Assembly: GCF_002234675.1 (NCBI RefSeq)
Contig: NC_019859.2
Span: 28,267,973-28,331,972 of the forward strand
Direction: 5' to 3'
DNA length: 64,000 nt
Source of the DNA: Oryzias latipes
Lineage: Eukaryota; Chordata; Actinopteri; Beloniformes; Adrianichthyidae
The first letter of the stretch is position 1, and the number at the start of each line of letters is the position of its first letter. Under the pieces are notes generated by a model, which saw nothing but the letters and a program-made list of their open reading frames with translations, was not told the origin of the DNA and did no database searches. Positions 48,347 through 60,899 of the stretch are shown in pieces. The translations under genes were made by a program, and so were the position numbers.

Positions 48347-48745
48347 CGCGAGGAATTATGGGAAATGTTGTGTTTATATGTCAAATGAAGGTAGTTTATG
48401 AAGCTAAATATACTATTATTCGGTTTATCTTCGTTTACTTTACAAAAACGACGGTGCATAGCGTTAACGAGAGAAAAGGTAGAAAGATTTCTATTCTTTA
48501 CCAGCCAATGTGGAAAGGTACACACCGCAGAAGAAGAAACTGGAGGTCTTGAGGACACGCCCATAGAAATACAGGTCCGTCATTTGCCAACACGGCCGTC
48601 GTTCAAAAAGCTGCCTGCTGATTGGTTACATTGGTCCTCGTTATACAAACTGTTTCGTAAACATAGACTGAATGCTTGTGTAAGGTGGACAGACTGGTGC
48701 GCATCTTCACGGTTCGAAACCGAGTCCGTACCTGCAACCAGCGAA
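48347..48745. promoter_or_regulatory. Divergent r3hcc1l/crtac1 promoter region
   Basis: The putative r3hcc1l 5' noncoding exon (donor GTAAGC at 48341-48346 on minus) and the putative crtac1 first exon (donor GTAAGA at 48749) point away from each other with no gene between. Several CpGs occur (CGTTAACGAG, ACGGCCGTCG, TTCACGGTTCGAAACCG). No TATA box was recognised. Confidence 0.45.
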
Positions 48746-51700
48746 ATGGTAAGAGAGCTTACTTTATTACTGCTTCTCTAAACTAGAGATAATTCCCGCA
48801 AAGCACATCACCAAACACATCTGGATAAGCAGAATAATCAAGCTGTTATTTTGTTTTTTAAATTCTTATAGATTACTTTCCTTGGCATCGGAGACTGCTT
48901 TTGTGTAGTAAAACTGTAGAATTCTATTTTTTTTATAGTGAGAGTGCAGAAATGTCAGAGAGTATTAATTTGAAATGTTAAAGTAAACTTTTATAGATTC
49001 ACTAACAAGCGGATGTGGTTGGTGTTAAGTTATAGAATGTATTTTTATGACTATTTATCTGAATTTTGTATAACTACAACATTTATTGACCTTTTAACCC
49101 CTCCCCAATGCTTTTGCACATTCAGCTGCAGACACGTCACTGCAGCTCTCATTACATCTCTGATAAACCAATTAGTATTAGAATCAGACACTGCATTTGC
49201 AGCATTGTTCGAAACAATGACTACTGATCCATACAGGGACATGCCGTTAGCCACCTGAAGAAACTAAAGCACAAAATATGTATCCTCTGTCTGTTCCTTA
49301 AAGACCCACTGAGATGAACATGTTTTGGTGTTTTAACATGTTCTTGTGGATTTTTTCTGATTATGAAGGACATATTTAAAGATCATTTAACTTAAATTTT
49401 CCATTTCTGAGTATTTCTTTATTCAAATCAATGTGAAGCAGGAGCACACACAAAATGCCATTTGAAAAGGCTTGTAGCTATGAAGTAGAAAGCACAATGG
49501 ACTGGGCACAAGCTTCCTGCTTGGCTCAATTCTGATGCGTCCGCTTGTAGATGACTAGATCCATGTACGTCTTTGTTTTCCCTGTCTGAGCTGGCATCTG
49601 ACTCAAAACCGTGTGGCTGGATAGCTCCAATTTGCTTGCCATTTTTGTTCCACAACCCCAACCCCTATCATTAGGTTGGGCTTGTGAGGGACTGTAAGCT
49701 AGTTGGAGAGTAGGTAAACAAAGGGGGGGGGGGTTCTGGAAGTAGAGGCAGGCTTACTCCACAGCTTACAGTGGAGTTTCTAGTGAACCACTGCCGCTCT
49801 GCAGAAATTATGTCCTAGAAAACTACAAAGGTTTTTATGATTTTGGATAAAAACTGCATAATCATAATTAAAAGACTACTGGGAACACTTTTGAAATAAG
49901 ATTAAAAGAGTGGGATGTTAAGAGAGACATTGGTTCAGTCCAGCTTGTTGATGTGGATATGTTGATGATGAATACATTTTCTGTATAACCTACACTTCTA
50001 TGTTCCATCAGGGTGGAGTTTGGTGGACCTCATTGCTGCTTCTTCTCACACATCGGCACCATTCCAATGGCCAGAACCCTGAGCCGATGTTTCAGGCCAT
50101 AACAAACACAATCCTTCCTCCTGACAATATCAACAATCCCACACAGCTCAACTACGGCATGGCTGTGACAGATGTGGATGGGGGTGGAGACTTGGAGGTG
50201 GTGGTAGCAGGGTGAGTCCTCTCATCTGACCAAATCGAGGTCCTGCTGACAAGCGGAAAAGATTCTTGAAGGGTTAACATTGTATCTATAGAATGTTGAG
50301 CAATACCAAATGTGTGTGGCGCTTCCTTTCAGGTACAATGGACCTAATTTGGTGTTGAAATATGACCCCATCAACAAAAAGCTGGTAAACATCGCCATTG
50401 ATGACACAGAGTCTCCTTACTACGCGTTGAGGGATCCAAACGGAAATGCTATTGGAGTCACTGCCTGTGATGTGGACGGAGACGGACTGGAGGAAATCTA
50501 CTTCTTGAACACAAACAATGCATACTCCGGTAGTTCCCTTACCACCCCTCAAGAATGTAAAACCGTTCTATATCATTGCTATTATCTGACATATTTCCTT
50601 ACATGAGATGTTTTCTAGGGAAGGCAACCTATTCAGACAAGCTTTTCAAATTTCGCAATGGCCGCTACGAGGATCTGCTCAGTGATGAGATCAATGTGAA
50701 TCGTGGCGTGGCTAACGGCATGGCAGGACGTTCCGTTGCCTGTGTGGACAGGAAGGTTAGTGCACCTGCTTTGTTCTGGACTTGATTGACCAGATGGATG
50801 GAGATGCTGACTTGATATTTTGGTTTTAATCAATAGATTTAGCATGTTTGACACGTTGGTTAGAAATATTTTAACAGGATGATTCGACATTTGAATTTTG
50901 AATGTTTTTATATACCATTTCACTGTGTTGGATCAACATGTTTTTATATTTAGGTTTGAGATATCTTTAATACACAGATTTGGCATTTTTCCATCCATCC
51001 ATCTTCCTCCGCTTATCCGTACCGGGTCGCGGGGGCAGCAGTCTAAGCAGAGATGCCCAGACTTCCCTCGCCACAGCCACTTCCTCCAGCTAGCTCCTCT
51101 GGGGGGACCCCGAGGCGTTCCCATCCGATAGACGTAGTCTCTCTAGTGTGTCCTGGGTCTTCCCCGGGGCCTCCGCCCATTGGGACATGCCCGGAACACC
51201 TCCCCAGGGAGGCATCCGGACTAGATGCCCGAGCCACCTCAACTGGCTCCTCTCGATGTGGAGGAGAAGCGGTTCTACCAAACTCTCTGCATTTTTCCAT
51301 AGACTTGAAATGTTATGACCATTGACTGTACATGAGAATTGGACCAAGTGAGTGTGACGTTATGCATAGAACATGGCTTACTTCCGGCTCCAACTGTGAA
51401 GTTATTGTGCCCCACTTGAAGGAGGCAAGCATCCACAGTGTTCCAAGCAGGAATTCTCACACCATCCAGACACACTTCTCTGTTTTGTCTTGTTTTATCT
51501 TCCAACTTTCTGAGATGTTTAGACAAGACAGTACCAGTAGTTTCTTAGCAGCCACTGTGTGATGGTGAGGTGTCTGATAACTTATGGTGAAAAACCTGAA
51601 CAAAAACACAATGTTTGAGAAAATATTTAATCGATTTACAACAATAAATGTGTAACATTAATAATTTACCAATAGTTAAATTCATCTCTTTGTAGGCCTG

Positions 51701-54700
51701 CACAATAAATCTCAAATTTATCATCATCGCGATATCAAGCTGTGCAATAGGCATATCACAAAAGTCTGCGAAAATTGGGATAAATGGCAAACTTAAATGT
51801 GCTAAAACAATCAATGGCAGCTTGAAGTATTTGACAAATTAAATAACCACCTAACAACCCCAAATTGGATGGACTCTTACATGATTGACCAATTACATGG
51901 AACCCTTTTATGTTAGAGTCTCACCTCCTATGTAGACGAGGGTCATTTGGAGTATCATTTGAGGTATGTTGACTCTTGTTTAAATTAAGCTGTTGCAGTG
52001 AAATGGAAACTATATATTTAGCTGTTTTGCTATTTGTTCATGTATCCCCAGTTATATCATCGCAATAACGATCACTAATATAGTAAATGGCGAGTTTTCC
52101 TCATATCTTGCAGCCCTACTGCTGGGTGATTAATTCAACAACTTCAATTAATTTATCAAAAGTGAAAATTTAGGAATAAATAAATATATTTTTTAAACAG
52201 CAGTGTTTTTATAAATAACACTCAATTACTACAATAAATAAATGTAAAGGCTAAGCAAACATTTACGCAGACGTGGCAGCAGTCGCAGAAGCGCACAGTG
52301 GATCACCACATGTATGCTTCGCACGAATACTAAATCTAACCGGCTGCCTCTGTAATTTTGATGCTTTTGAAACAGTGATGAAAGTCTTCCGGGAATTCCC
52401 GGAAATCCGGGTTTTTGAGCAAACCGAACGTACTTTCCGGGAATTAAAGACCTGATCTCTACGGACAAATCGCTTTCCGAATTAAAAAATGGTCTGAAAT
52501 CAGCTAATTTTAGCTTTATTTTCTAAATTTCTCCGCAGATCGCTTCCTCTATGGTCGTGGCCATCTCTCGTCTTCCCGGCCTAATTGACCAATGACGGGA
52601 CGTTTTAGTTGCTTTCGGATGCGTCGATGGGTCTGATTGGCTCTGTCTGCACCACGTGGTCAGCGTGACTTGCTTCCCTAGAGACCAAAACTGGCGGACC
52701 CACGCTAAACTTTCACAAACACATCTGAAGAGTTTGCGATCAAATTTGTGTTAAAATAATGGCAGGCATCGTCATTATTGAGCGTGGTCACGACCTCAGT
52801 TGTGAGAAGACGATAAAAAACAAATTGAAGTGGTCTTGGCTGGAAAAAAAAGATTTTTAAGGTAGTGTAGGTCAAATACTTTTTTGTGTAAAATAATCTC
52901 AAAACCACATTTTGAAATAATTTCAATTTTAGTTTTGAGTTTCAGTTTTTATTTTGAATACATTTCTTTATCTAATTTATTTGTATTTCCTAATTACCAT
53001 GATTTAGTTCAGTATAGTTGACATTAATTATAAGTATTTGATGGTTTGGACCCGCACTCCCTTAAAAAATAATGTTTACAATGTTTAGCTTAGTTTGTAT
53101 GTTTGTTTTGATATTTCCCAGATTACTTAGTATTGGTGTTAAAGAATTGATGTATTATGTTATAGAATTAAAGTTTAAAGCAGATCCCATATTTTGATGT
53201 AATTATAGTTTGAGAAAACAGTGCAAGTGGATGTTGTACATCAGTCATTTCTAAAGCAGAAATAATGTATAAATAACTGAGGTATTTTCATAGAATATCA
53301 TAGTTACTGGTGTTCTTTTTGCCATTTGGGGCTTTGATGTTACTATATTTTAGCAATTGTATGTTTTGCAGCTTTAAGGAAAAGCGTAGATTGTAGGATT
53401 GTGTTACTTTGAGCAATTTTCCAAATTCTTTTTTGGGACCAGCAAGTCCTTAATGGAGAGTCAAACTAGGGGTTTGAATGACAAATCATGATGCTCCAAT
53501 TAGTCTTAGTTTCTTGATAAAGAAGTGAATAACTAGCTGCCAGAATGCATCTAAGACCACGTATTTTTCCAAAATTTCGCTCTGTGCCCGCCATATCGCT
53601 CAAAGAAAAGTTCAGGGATTTTTTCCTTACCTGACTTTCATCACTGTGAAATGGGTTATTCCTCTTTCCTGATCATAGGTTTGCTGACCTCTTGGAAAGC
53701 TTTGTTTGATCTGGATCTATGGATGCACCACATCCAAATAATTTTCAATGTATTTTTAGAAATTTACAACTTTAAATTCATTTTCCCTTAATTTTTCTTG
53801 GATTTTCTTTAATAAATTCTTACTTTAGATTTTTATTAGATTTTAATTTTTCTGTTTTTCCCCCCAACTTTTTTTCTTTTACCACAAAACTGAAATCTCT
53901 ATAAACATCAGTTTCACCAGCAAAATAAAGTCAATTCAGTTGCCATTTCGTCAGGATACAGTCACCATCATGTGGTCTAGAGAAAGACCTAAAAGGATTG
54001 TTAATGGATGCAATTAAGGAAGACATGAAGGTAGCTGATTTTGAGTAGAGGATGCAAAAGACAGGGTCATATGTTTAGATCAGTGTTTTTCAACCAGTGT
54101 GCCGCGCCGTGGGAGATGATCAAGTGTGCCGTGGGAAATTGCCCTCATTAACTGCACTAACAACATTTCCCATCTCCAGGATTTCAGCTCTTTTTTCATC
54201 CAAACAAGCCCTGATAAAACACTGAATAATTAGGAATATAAAAGATCTTAAAATTACTTTTTCTTTGTGTTTATTTAATTCTATTGAAGACATTTTGATA
54301 ATTATGACAGTACCGCGATTTACCTGCAGCTATAGCAGTTTGCGGAAAAGTCCCCGCCCCTTTAACTGTCTCCGCCAATCATTCTTGAAGGTTTAATCAC
54401 ATGTCATCAGTCTGACCAATCAGAAGTGCTTAAAGTCTTCACTTCCTTGTTCTTAATTCTGCTGATAAAGTCTCTCAGTTCCAACAAAAATACCAGCTAA
54501 AGCTCGTCTTTAGCGGTGTAGCTTTCCACAGAATCCGGTATCAGACCCTGGAACAAGTGAACAAAACAATGAAGCTGTCGATCAATACAGACCATGAATT
54601 TCTGCTTCTTTTTTTTTTGGGATGCTGGTGTGCCGCGGGATTTTTGTCAAGGTTAAAGTGTGCCGTGGCTCAAAAAAGGTTGAAAAACACTGGTTTACAT

Positions 54701-57162
54701 GATTCACTGTGGTGACCCCTGACGGGAAAAGTTGAAAGGAAAAGAAGAAGAGCAGACGCCGCCGTGTTGATGCCAGAAATCGTTAGTAGGCAGTGATTGG
54801 TCCGAGTTGGGCTGAGTCATCGTTTCTACTGCAACCACTTTCACAATGAGAAGTAGGCTTGTTGGAAGTGCACACTCCTATCACTTCAAAGCGGGCTCTA
54901 AGAAATCTGTCAATCAAATAATTTGAACATTCAATGTGAGACCACATACCTTTATTGAGGCATCTGATTGGCCAGTTTATAACTTGAATAACTTCCACTA
55001 CAGAAAAAAAAAAAATTATTTAATATGATCAAAAACATGTTAAAAAGGTATCAAAGCAAGAAGGTCATTTTGACAAATAGAATGACTCAGTAATAGCTGT
55101 TTATTTCCCTATAAAGTCTATGGGATTTTGGCTTCTTGGAGCCAGCAGGTTCTTCTTGTTTTGATGGCGAGGGAGGAGGAGCCTCTCAGTCCAGTTCTCA
55201 TATACAGTCAATTGATTTGACATTTTTAATAATATTAAATATTAATATAATACAATATTTTTCTTTGACATGTTGATTCGACTCATTGCATTTCATATTA
55301 TAAGTTTAAAGATAAGTGTCTTTATATTTTCATTCATTGTGGTTTAATGCAAATATTCAACACGTTTCAAAATGATGATTAAACGTCTTACTTTAAAATA
55401 ACTTGCATTTAGATTCATTTGAAGTTGGATGTAGTTTGATATGTTAGTTTAAAGGGCCTGTATCATACTATTCATAAGATTTTTACAGTAAACAATATCC
55501 ATGTATACGATAATATATTACCTTTGACACAGAAATGAATGAATTTTTTTATGAAATATTAGTTGTTTTCCTGAGCTTTTTTTCCAACCCGGAAGTAAGA
55601 CGACTGGAGCTTTGAGGCAGCGTCTTTCACTCCTTTTGGGTGCTGCCCCTTTCATGACATCAACCCAGAGTCGGCCTCAGCAGCGTGTCTGCGTTTCGCC
55701 CACGGAACAAACCACCTCCAAACATTTGCAGTGATGGATGTGCATATGGTGCATAAAAAATGAAAGCATTTTGCAGATTACTGCTACCTTCTCAAATAAA
55801 GTGGGTGTGTTTGTGTTGTAATACACTTAAAAGCTCAAAAAATATATATTTTTCATGGTATGGGCCCTTTAATAAATTGGTTTTATGTATTTCTTTAAGT
55901 TGTTTTACGTTTGTTTCACATGTTAAATCCTCCATGTTGATTTGGGTCGATAGATGGTGGGGGATTTCTGAAACAGCTTGCTGTTAGTTCAGTGTGTTTC
56001 GACACATGCTCTTTGTTCGTCTGCAGGGAACTGGCCGCTATGCAGTCTATGTTTCCAACTATGCCAGAGGCAGCGTTGGTCCCCACGTTCTCTTAGAAAT
56101 GGATGAAGCTGCCAGCGATGTCTCCAGAGGAGTCATTGCTCTGTCCGATGTAGCGGCTGAGGCTGGTGTGAGAAAGCTCACAGGTCAGAGGTCAAGCTGA
56201 AAAGTTGTGCTGTGTTTTGACCCTGCTTTGATCAAACTGCCATGTCCTTCACAGGTGGTCGTGGTGTGGTTGTCGGACCAATCCTCAACCACGTACGGTC
56301 TGACGTTTTTTGTGATAACGAGAATGGACCAAATTTCCTATTCAAGAACAAGGGAGATGGCACTTTTGATGAAATGGCCAGACAAGCTGGTGAGACCATG
56401 TTAGGATGAGAAGAAGAGAAAGAGAGGGCAGCTTTGGCAAACTTGGGTTCAGAAGTTCAAAATGTATTAACAAACCTTGTTGTGGGATTACATGGCACTT
56501 AGCTTGAGTACTTTGCATCTGTCAGACTTTTACTCATCAGTGTTTACTGCAGTAAACACTTCTAAATGTAACGTTTGTCAGCTTATTGAAGTTGTGAGTG
56601 CGGCTCCTGTGTTCATGATAGGAGTGACGGATGAGTTCCAGCACGGCAGAGGAGTAGCACTTGCTGACTTCAATGGGGATGGAAAAACAGACATCGTCTA
56701 TGGCAACTGGAACGGCCCACACAGACTTTACCTGCAGACCAGCGACTCCAAATTTAGGGTAAGATCAGTGCAAGTCTGCAGCACAAGACATGGTGATAGA
56801 AAAGTGAGACTGGAATGCTGTGTTGTGCAGGATATCGCCACGGGAGGATTTGCCCAACCTTCACCTGTTCGCACCGTCATTGCTGCTGATTTTGACAATG
56901 ACCAGGAGCTGGAGGTGTTCTTTAATAACATTGCTTACAGAGGAGACGCCCCCAACAGGCTGTTCAGGTTTGTTTGCAAACAATTACATAAGGTTTTTAT
57001 TCCCAATGGGAGAACTTGGTACATGGCAGCACCTTGTGTCTGACTGCAGGGTGTCCAGGAAAGCAAACAAGGATCCAGTCATTGAGGAGCTCAACGTGGG
57101 GGAAGCTGCTGAGCCACAGGGCAGAGGAACAGGTAGGCCAGCCCCCACCCCCACCCCCATAT

Positions 57163-57207
<45 letters not shown>

Positions 57208-59480
57208 GTACAATCAACCTTTTTGTCTTTGGAAGTGAATCTCTGTGTGTTCTGAACAGGGGGCACGGTTGCCGATCTAGACGGCGATGGACGACTGGAC
57301 CTGCTCTTGGCACATGGGGAGAGCGCTCAACAGCCCATTTCAGTGTTCAAGGTCACACAGGTATGTGACAGGTCTGTCTCACACCTGTATGTCACGACTG
57401 TGTCTCATTGTGTGTGTCACAGGTGTGCGTCACAGTGTATGTTAACAAATCTCCATATCCTCTGTCTTCAGGGTTCCTCCAACAAATGGCTGCGTGTCAT
57501 TCCTCGCACCCAGTTTGGGGCATTTGCCCGGGGGGCCAAAGTGACTGCCTTTACATCTCAGAGTGGCGCTCTGACCCGCATCATTGATGGGGGTTCGGGG
57601 TATCTGTGTGAGATGGAACCTGTTGCCCATTTTGGCTTGGGTATGTTTTGTTTACGTAGATTGTCAATGTCTTGATTTTAATGGACTAAACTAGTTTAAG
57701 CTGAGGGTTTATCCTGCTATTCTACTTCCTGTGCTTTACAAACATCTAAACATATGAACTGCATTAACTATGAAGCCACCAGAGGACCCAAGTCGGAGTC
57801 CTCTTGTGCCGGTCCCCAGCACAGCTAAAATACAGAGTTGAGTGAGGAAGGGGTTCCAGCGTCTAAACATCTCTGTCAAACCACCTGTGCGATCAGGCGA
57901 CCCTTAAAGGAATATGCCAAAAGTAGTCAGATGCCACCCTGCTGTCCTTCTTTTAAAATACTTTATGGTAAATTTCTTACTCTTGTCATTGTTACGTTTA
58001 CCTACGCAATTATTCCAAAGGAATTAACGTAAAGAATGTAGGAGTCATGTAGCACATTTTTGTGAAGTGAGGGATTACTTTGGAATAGCAGCTCCTAAGC
58101 TACGGACACACCGGGCATTTGAAGCATGTTCAAGAATGTGTGTTTAGCCCATAATGTTTACACTGGACACACAGGGAGGGGCTTCTTCTTCTTTTTTATT
58201 TTATTGTTTTTACTGTCTCCTAGCGCATGACTGCCACCTAAAGTTTGAAGGGATTTGGTGTGAAACGATGAAGTGGTGCAAATCCTATAAATCCTGTTCC
58301 AGACTTTTTCTTTCACAGCTCTATTCCGATATAAGAAAGACTTGGGGTCATATAATTTTGGGCGGGAACAAACAGCAATTATTAATTTATCTTCCAAGAT
58401 CAATTTTCAAACGGTTAGCACTTCCATGAATTACAGGGACACCATCTGTACAACACTACCAAATCTGAGTTCCTGATTGGTCAAGGTTTGACCTGCTTTA
58501 ACTGATCTCTCAATATCATCTGTGTCTTCCATGTGGTGACTGTAGATGAAAGTCACGGTCTGTGCTTCCATGTATCAACGAGGCTGAAAACTTGGACAGT
58601 TTTTGTTCAAGTTTGTTCCTGCCGCATTTGGCAGTAACTATTGTCCAGCAAGGAATTTGCAGCGTGTCTAAACCGAGGTGGAGGATAAAAATTCACTGTG
58701 TAAATGGCATTCAGTGAGAACGCAGCATTATTGTTTTATGCTGCTGGACAGTAAAATTTCCCTGGTTGAAAACAATAAGTTTTCTTTTTTTATAAATTCA
58801 TTTCTTTGTTAAGGGTTCTAGGGTCTACCCCCTGGGTTCGTGTGTTGGCTGTGTAACAACAAAGGTTTACTTCCTGTTTACGTTGCCGTGTGTATCTGTT
58901 CAAAAGAAGTTGCTATTTTAGTGCAAATAAGCGTGTGTGGGGGGGGGGTACATCCATATGTCAGTAACTAACATGCATGTGCCATTAGTTTGTCCATGTT
59001 TCTATTTATTAAGAAACCACAAGTGTGCGCAGTTTGTGTTGTTAAACTGGTGTGAAGCTACAGCTATAGATGTATATATGGAGCAGCGCCAGAACAGTCT
59101 GAGCTCCTCTGAAATGTGTTTGCAGGAACGGATGAGGTGAAGGTTCTGCAGGTGTCTTGGCCAGATGGCGCCGTGATGAGCCGAGCCCTTCAGGCCACAG
59201 AAATGAACTCTGTGGTGGAAATCTCCTACCCGAGTGGGGAGATTCTGCCCATGCTGGAAAACAACACCCAGGTAGTCACATAAGTCATGGTGGTGTGTCT
59301 TTTGGAGACGGGGCCTGTCTGCTGTTGCTCATGCAAAGCTGTTTCTGCTTCTTTCAGTGCGGCTCTGGCTTTGCGGTGGAGAACGGTTTCTGTACAGGTG
59401 AGTCTGTGGCTCCTCCCCCACATCCAGGTTCATTCTTTTATTTTGAAATTCTTTCCTTTGCTGCTTTACCAGGTGTTTGA
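48746..59480 (+). CDS. crtac1: Cartilage acidic protein 1, 14 coding exons
   Basis: Exons: 48746-48748 (inferred), 50012-50211, 50333-50529, 50619-50755, 56027-56183, 56255-56389, 56622-56758, 56831-56967, 57050-57132, 57260-57360, 57472-57640, 59126-59271, 59358-59397, 59473-59480; phases agree, about 549 residues. It is a secreted matrix protein with an integrin-alpha-like FG-GAP propeller and an ASPIC/UnbV domain; the mammalian form (LOTUS) antagonises the Nogo receptor. Five DxDxDG-type calcium loops are visible: TDVDGGGDLE, CDVDGDGLEE, DFNGDGKTD, DFDNDQELE and DLDGDGRLD. Family-specific text includes YNGPNLVLKYDP, GNWNGPHRLYLQ and IDGGSGYLCEMEPVAHFGLG. The hydrophobic TSLLLLLT at the N-terminus is a short signal peptide. 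The first exon is the weakest call: the ATG is its last codon, with a good Kozak context. An alternative start is the in-frame ATG at 50000. The protein ends CGSGFAVENGFCTGV, before the EGF-like domain of the mammalian protein. Confidence 0.94.
49300..49925 (-). mobile_element. Family A, copy 3
   Basis: AAAGACCCACTGAGATGAAC at 49300 and TTGGGCTTGTGAGGGACTGTAAGC at 49675, with CCGCTCTGCAGAAATTATGTCC near 49800, match the reverse of copy 1. It lies in the first crtac1 intron, 90 bases before the acceptor. Confidence 0.65.
50995..51295 (-). mobile_element. LINE 3' terminus
   Basis: On the minus strand, LLLHIERSQLRWLGHLVRMP is followed by text of the reverse transcriptase C-terminus common in fish RTE-like LINEs. 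The plus strand reads CGCTTATCCGTACCGGGTCG near the 3' end. It is 5'-truncated at the MITE fragment boundary. Confidence 0.75.
51315..51430. repeat. MITE family E end fragment
   Basis: ACCATTGACTGTACATGAGAATTGGACC followed by GTGAGTGTGACGT matches the left end of family E. The opposite end is absent. Confidence 0.6.
53880..55213. mobile_element. MITE family E, copy 3, split by a hAT element
   Basis: The left part (about 53910-54072, with GCAAAATAAAGTCAATTCAGTTGCC) and right part (54720-55213, with TTTATTGAGGCATCTGATTGG and CTCAGTCCAGTTCTCATATAC) bracket the hAT at 54081-54692. The left boundary is approximate. Confidence 0.6.
54081..54692. mobile_element. hAT-type MITE with 8-bp target duplication
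   Basis: Terminal inverted repeats are CAGTGTTTTTCAACCAGTGTG and its complement-side GGTTGAAAAACACTG. GTTTAGAT (54073-54080) and GTTTACAT (54693-54700) are a 7-of-8 duplication. GTGCCGTGGGAAATTG and GTGCCGCGGGATTTTTG are subterminal repeats. 612 bases, no coding capacity. Confidence 0.85.
57165..57203. repeat. (CA)n microsatellite
   Basis: About 19 CA units, 33 bases after the crtac1 exon ending 57132. Confidence 0.95.
57641..59125. other. crtac1 intron with a MITE D copy
   Basis: About 58100-58480 matches 61246-61680 (GTTCAAGAA edges, CAGCTCTATTCCGAT, AATTATTAATTTCTTC-type core, CCAAATCTGAGT). The rest was not recognised. Confidence 0.5.
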
Positions 59481-59580
59481 GGAGCATGCATGATCAGAGG
59501 CCGGCGCTGAAGCTCATGACCGTACCATGTTCTCCTCTGCTCCCCTTCACTCCTAATTCCCTTCTGTTAACGAGCTGCTT

Positions 59581-59586
59581 AATAAA
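59581..59586 (+). promoter_or_regulatory. crtac1: crtac1 poly(A) signal
   Basis: AATAAA about 100 bases after the TGA at 59478-59480. Its closeness supports this as a real terminal exon. Confidence 0.65.
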
Positions 59587-59633
59587 GGTCATGATGTGTG
59601 CTCGCTCATGTCTGGATTTTATTGAAAAGAATC

Positions 59634-59634
<1 letters not shown>

Positions 59635-59665
<31 letters not shown>
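59635..59665. repeat. (GT)n microsatellite
   Basis: About 15 GT units followed by TATATA and a G tract. Confidence 0.95.
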
Positions 59666-59672
<7 letters not shown>

Positions 59673-59699
59673 GGGGGGGGCAGTGCTGAAGGGTGAAGA

Positions 59700-60890
59700 G
59701 CATGGGGGGGGCAGAGTCAGCAATCTCTGTCTTGAGCAGCACCTCCCTAATGCTGGAGATTTCCTAATCCTTCCATGTTTCATCTGTTCTTCTGCCCCCC
59801 TCCCCCTTTCCCACTCCCCCATGCAGCATCATTTTTCTTTGGCTATCGCTCCTGGGCCCCCGCCTTGCAGGTTTCCAGCTGGACCTTGTTTTCTCTGCTG
59901 TGTGTCGCTGCATCATTTGCAGCTGCAGGTCCGAGCTGACAGCGGCTCTTCTGGATCCCACCCCCCACTCGGATGAATTCCTGTTACTGACAGGGTCTCT
60001 GTCCACAGGAGGGGGGGTTTGCATGCAGACGTCTGTAAGCGAAAGACGCTCCCAGGTTCTTGTGCACATGGTTTCTGCGTCTTCCATGCTGATGTCATCC
60101 ACATGCTGCAGAGCTCAGCGTGGGGCAGTGTTGAAATCCTGGAGACCACAGAAATTCAAAGGAGGGGTCGTTTTTTCTCCGTCCTTAGATGTTTGCAGAG
60201 GTTTGATGTTGAGGAACTGGACAGAACCTTCTCAACGAAGTTAAACTTGAAATTCATCTGGAACTTTTTTTTATTGGATAAACCTAAAGGTTGTGTTTCC
60301 GAAAACCTCTTTTGGTTAAAGACCTATAGATCCGACATAAAGGAAGGAGCCATTGAATGCTATTTCCTTGACGGGGGGGGTCGTCAAACCTGTTTTATTG
60401 TGCCGCTTACGTGGACTCTGTAAGTTTGAAAGAAGAAAACTTCTAAATTTGCAGGAAAACAATATACAAATATGAAGAAAAAAAAGAAAAATAAATAGAC
60501 ATAAAAGCAAATCAGCACAAGAGCTATTTAAACAAAATGGGAATGAAAAAATTATACTACAGAGAACCCCATCAACTTCAAATTAGTCTTTGTCTTTTTT
60601 TTATTTGTCTTGATTGCTTTAAATAAACCAATTCCACCTGTTTGACACATTAATTTTGTGCTCTTAAAACACACATGACAGAGTTATTAATCCCAGCAAT
60701 ACATTTCCATAAACACAAACTTGAATATTCTGTGGGGCAAAATGTCTTTTTGTCATCACGTTGTTCCACTAAAAAAGATTAGTTTGGTCTGTGATGTTCA
60801 TCACAGAAACACTTCAACTGTGAAATGCAGAATGTAAAAAAAGAGAATCCAGGAAGTCACATTGTCTGATTCAAAGAATTTCTTTGTATA
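59700..60890. other. crtac1 downstream intergenic
   Basis: No gene or named repeat was recognised. 60019-60240 has an open frame with a few Cys residues, judged not to be an EGF exon. Confidence 0.4.
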
Positions 60891-60899
60891 ATGGTTTGG

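Larger units (their letters stand above)
50756..56026. other. crtac1 intron 4, 5.3 kb
   Basis: Holds a LINE 3' end (50995-51295), a MITE E fragment (51315-51430) and a MITE E copy split by a hAT element (53880-55213). The stretch 51600-53880 is AT-rich with nothing recognised; 52520-52690 is locally GC-richer without a gene. Confidence 0.5.

Noticed and set aside
48398-48781. 127-codon plus frame between r3hcc1l and crtac1
   Set aside because: No recognisable domain; it spans the putative promoter, and its last codons run past the crtac1 donor.
51043-51347. Overlapping frames on both strands
   Set aside because: They are the C-terminal remnant of a LINE reverse transcriptase and its shadows.
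60019-60423. Cys-containing frame considered as the missing crtac1 EGF-like exon
   Set aside because: Cysteine spacing does not fit an EGF repeat, the poly(A) signal at 59581 comes earlier, and no matching splice phase was convincing.
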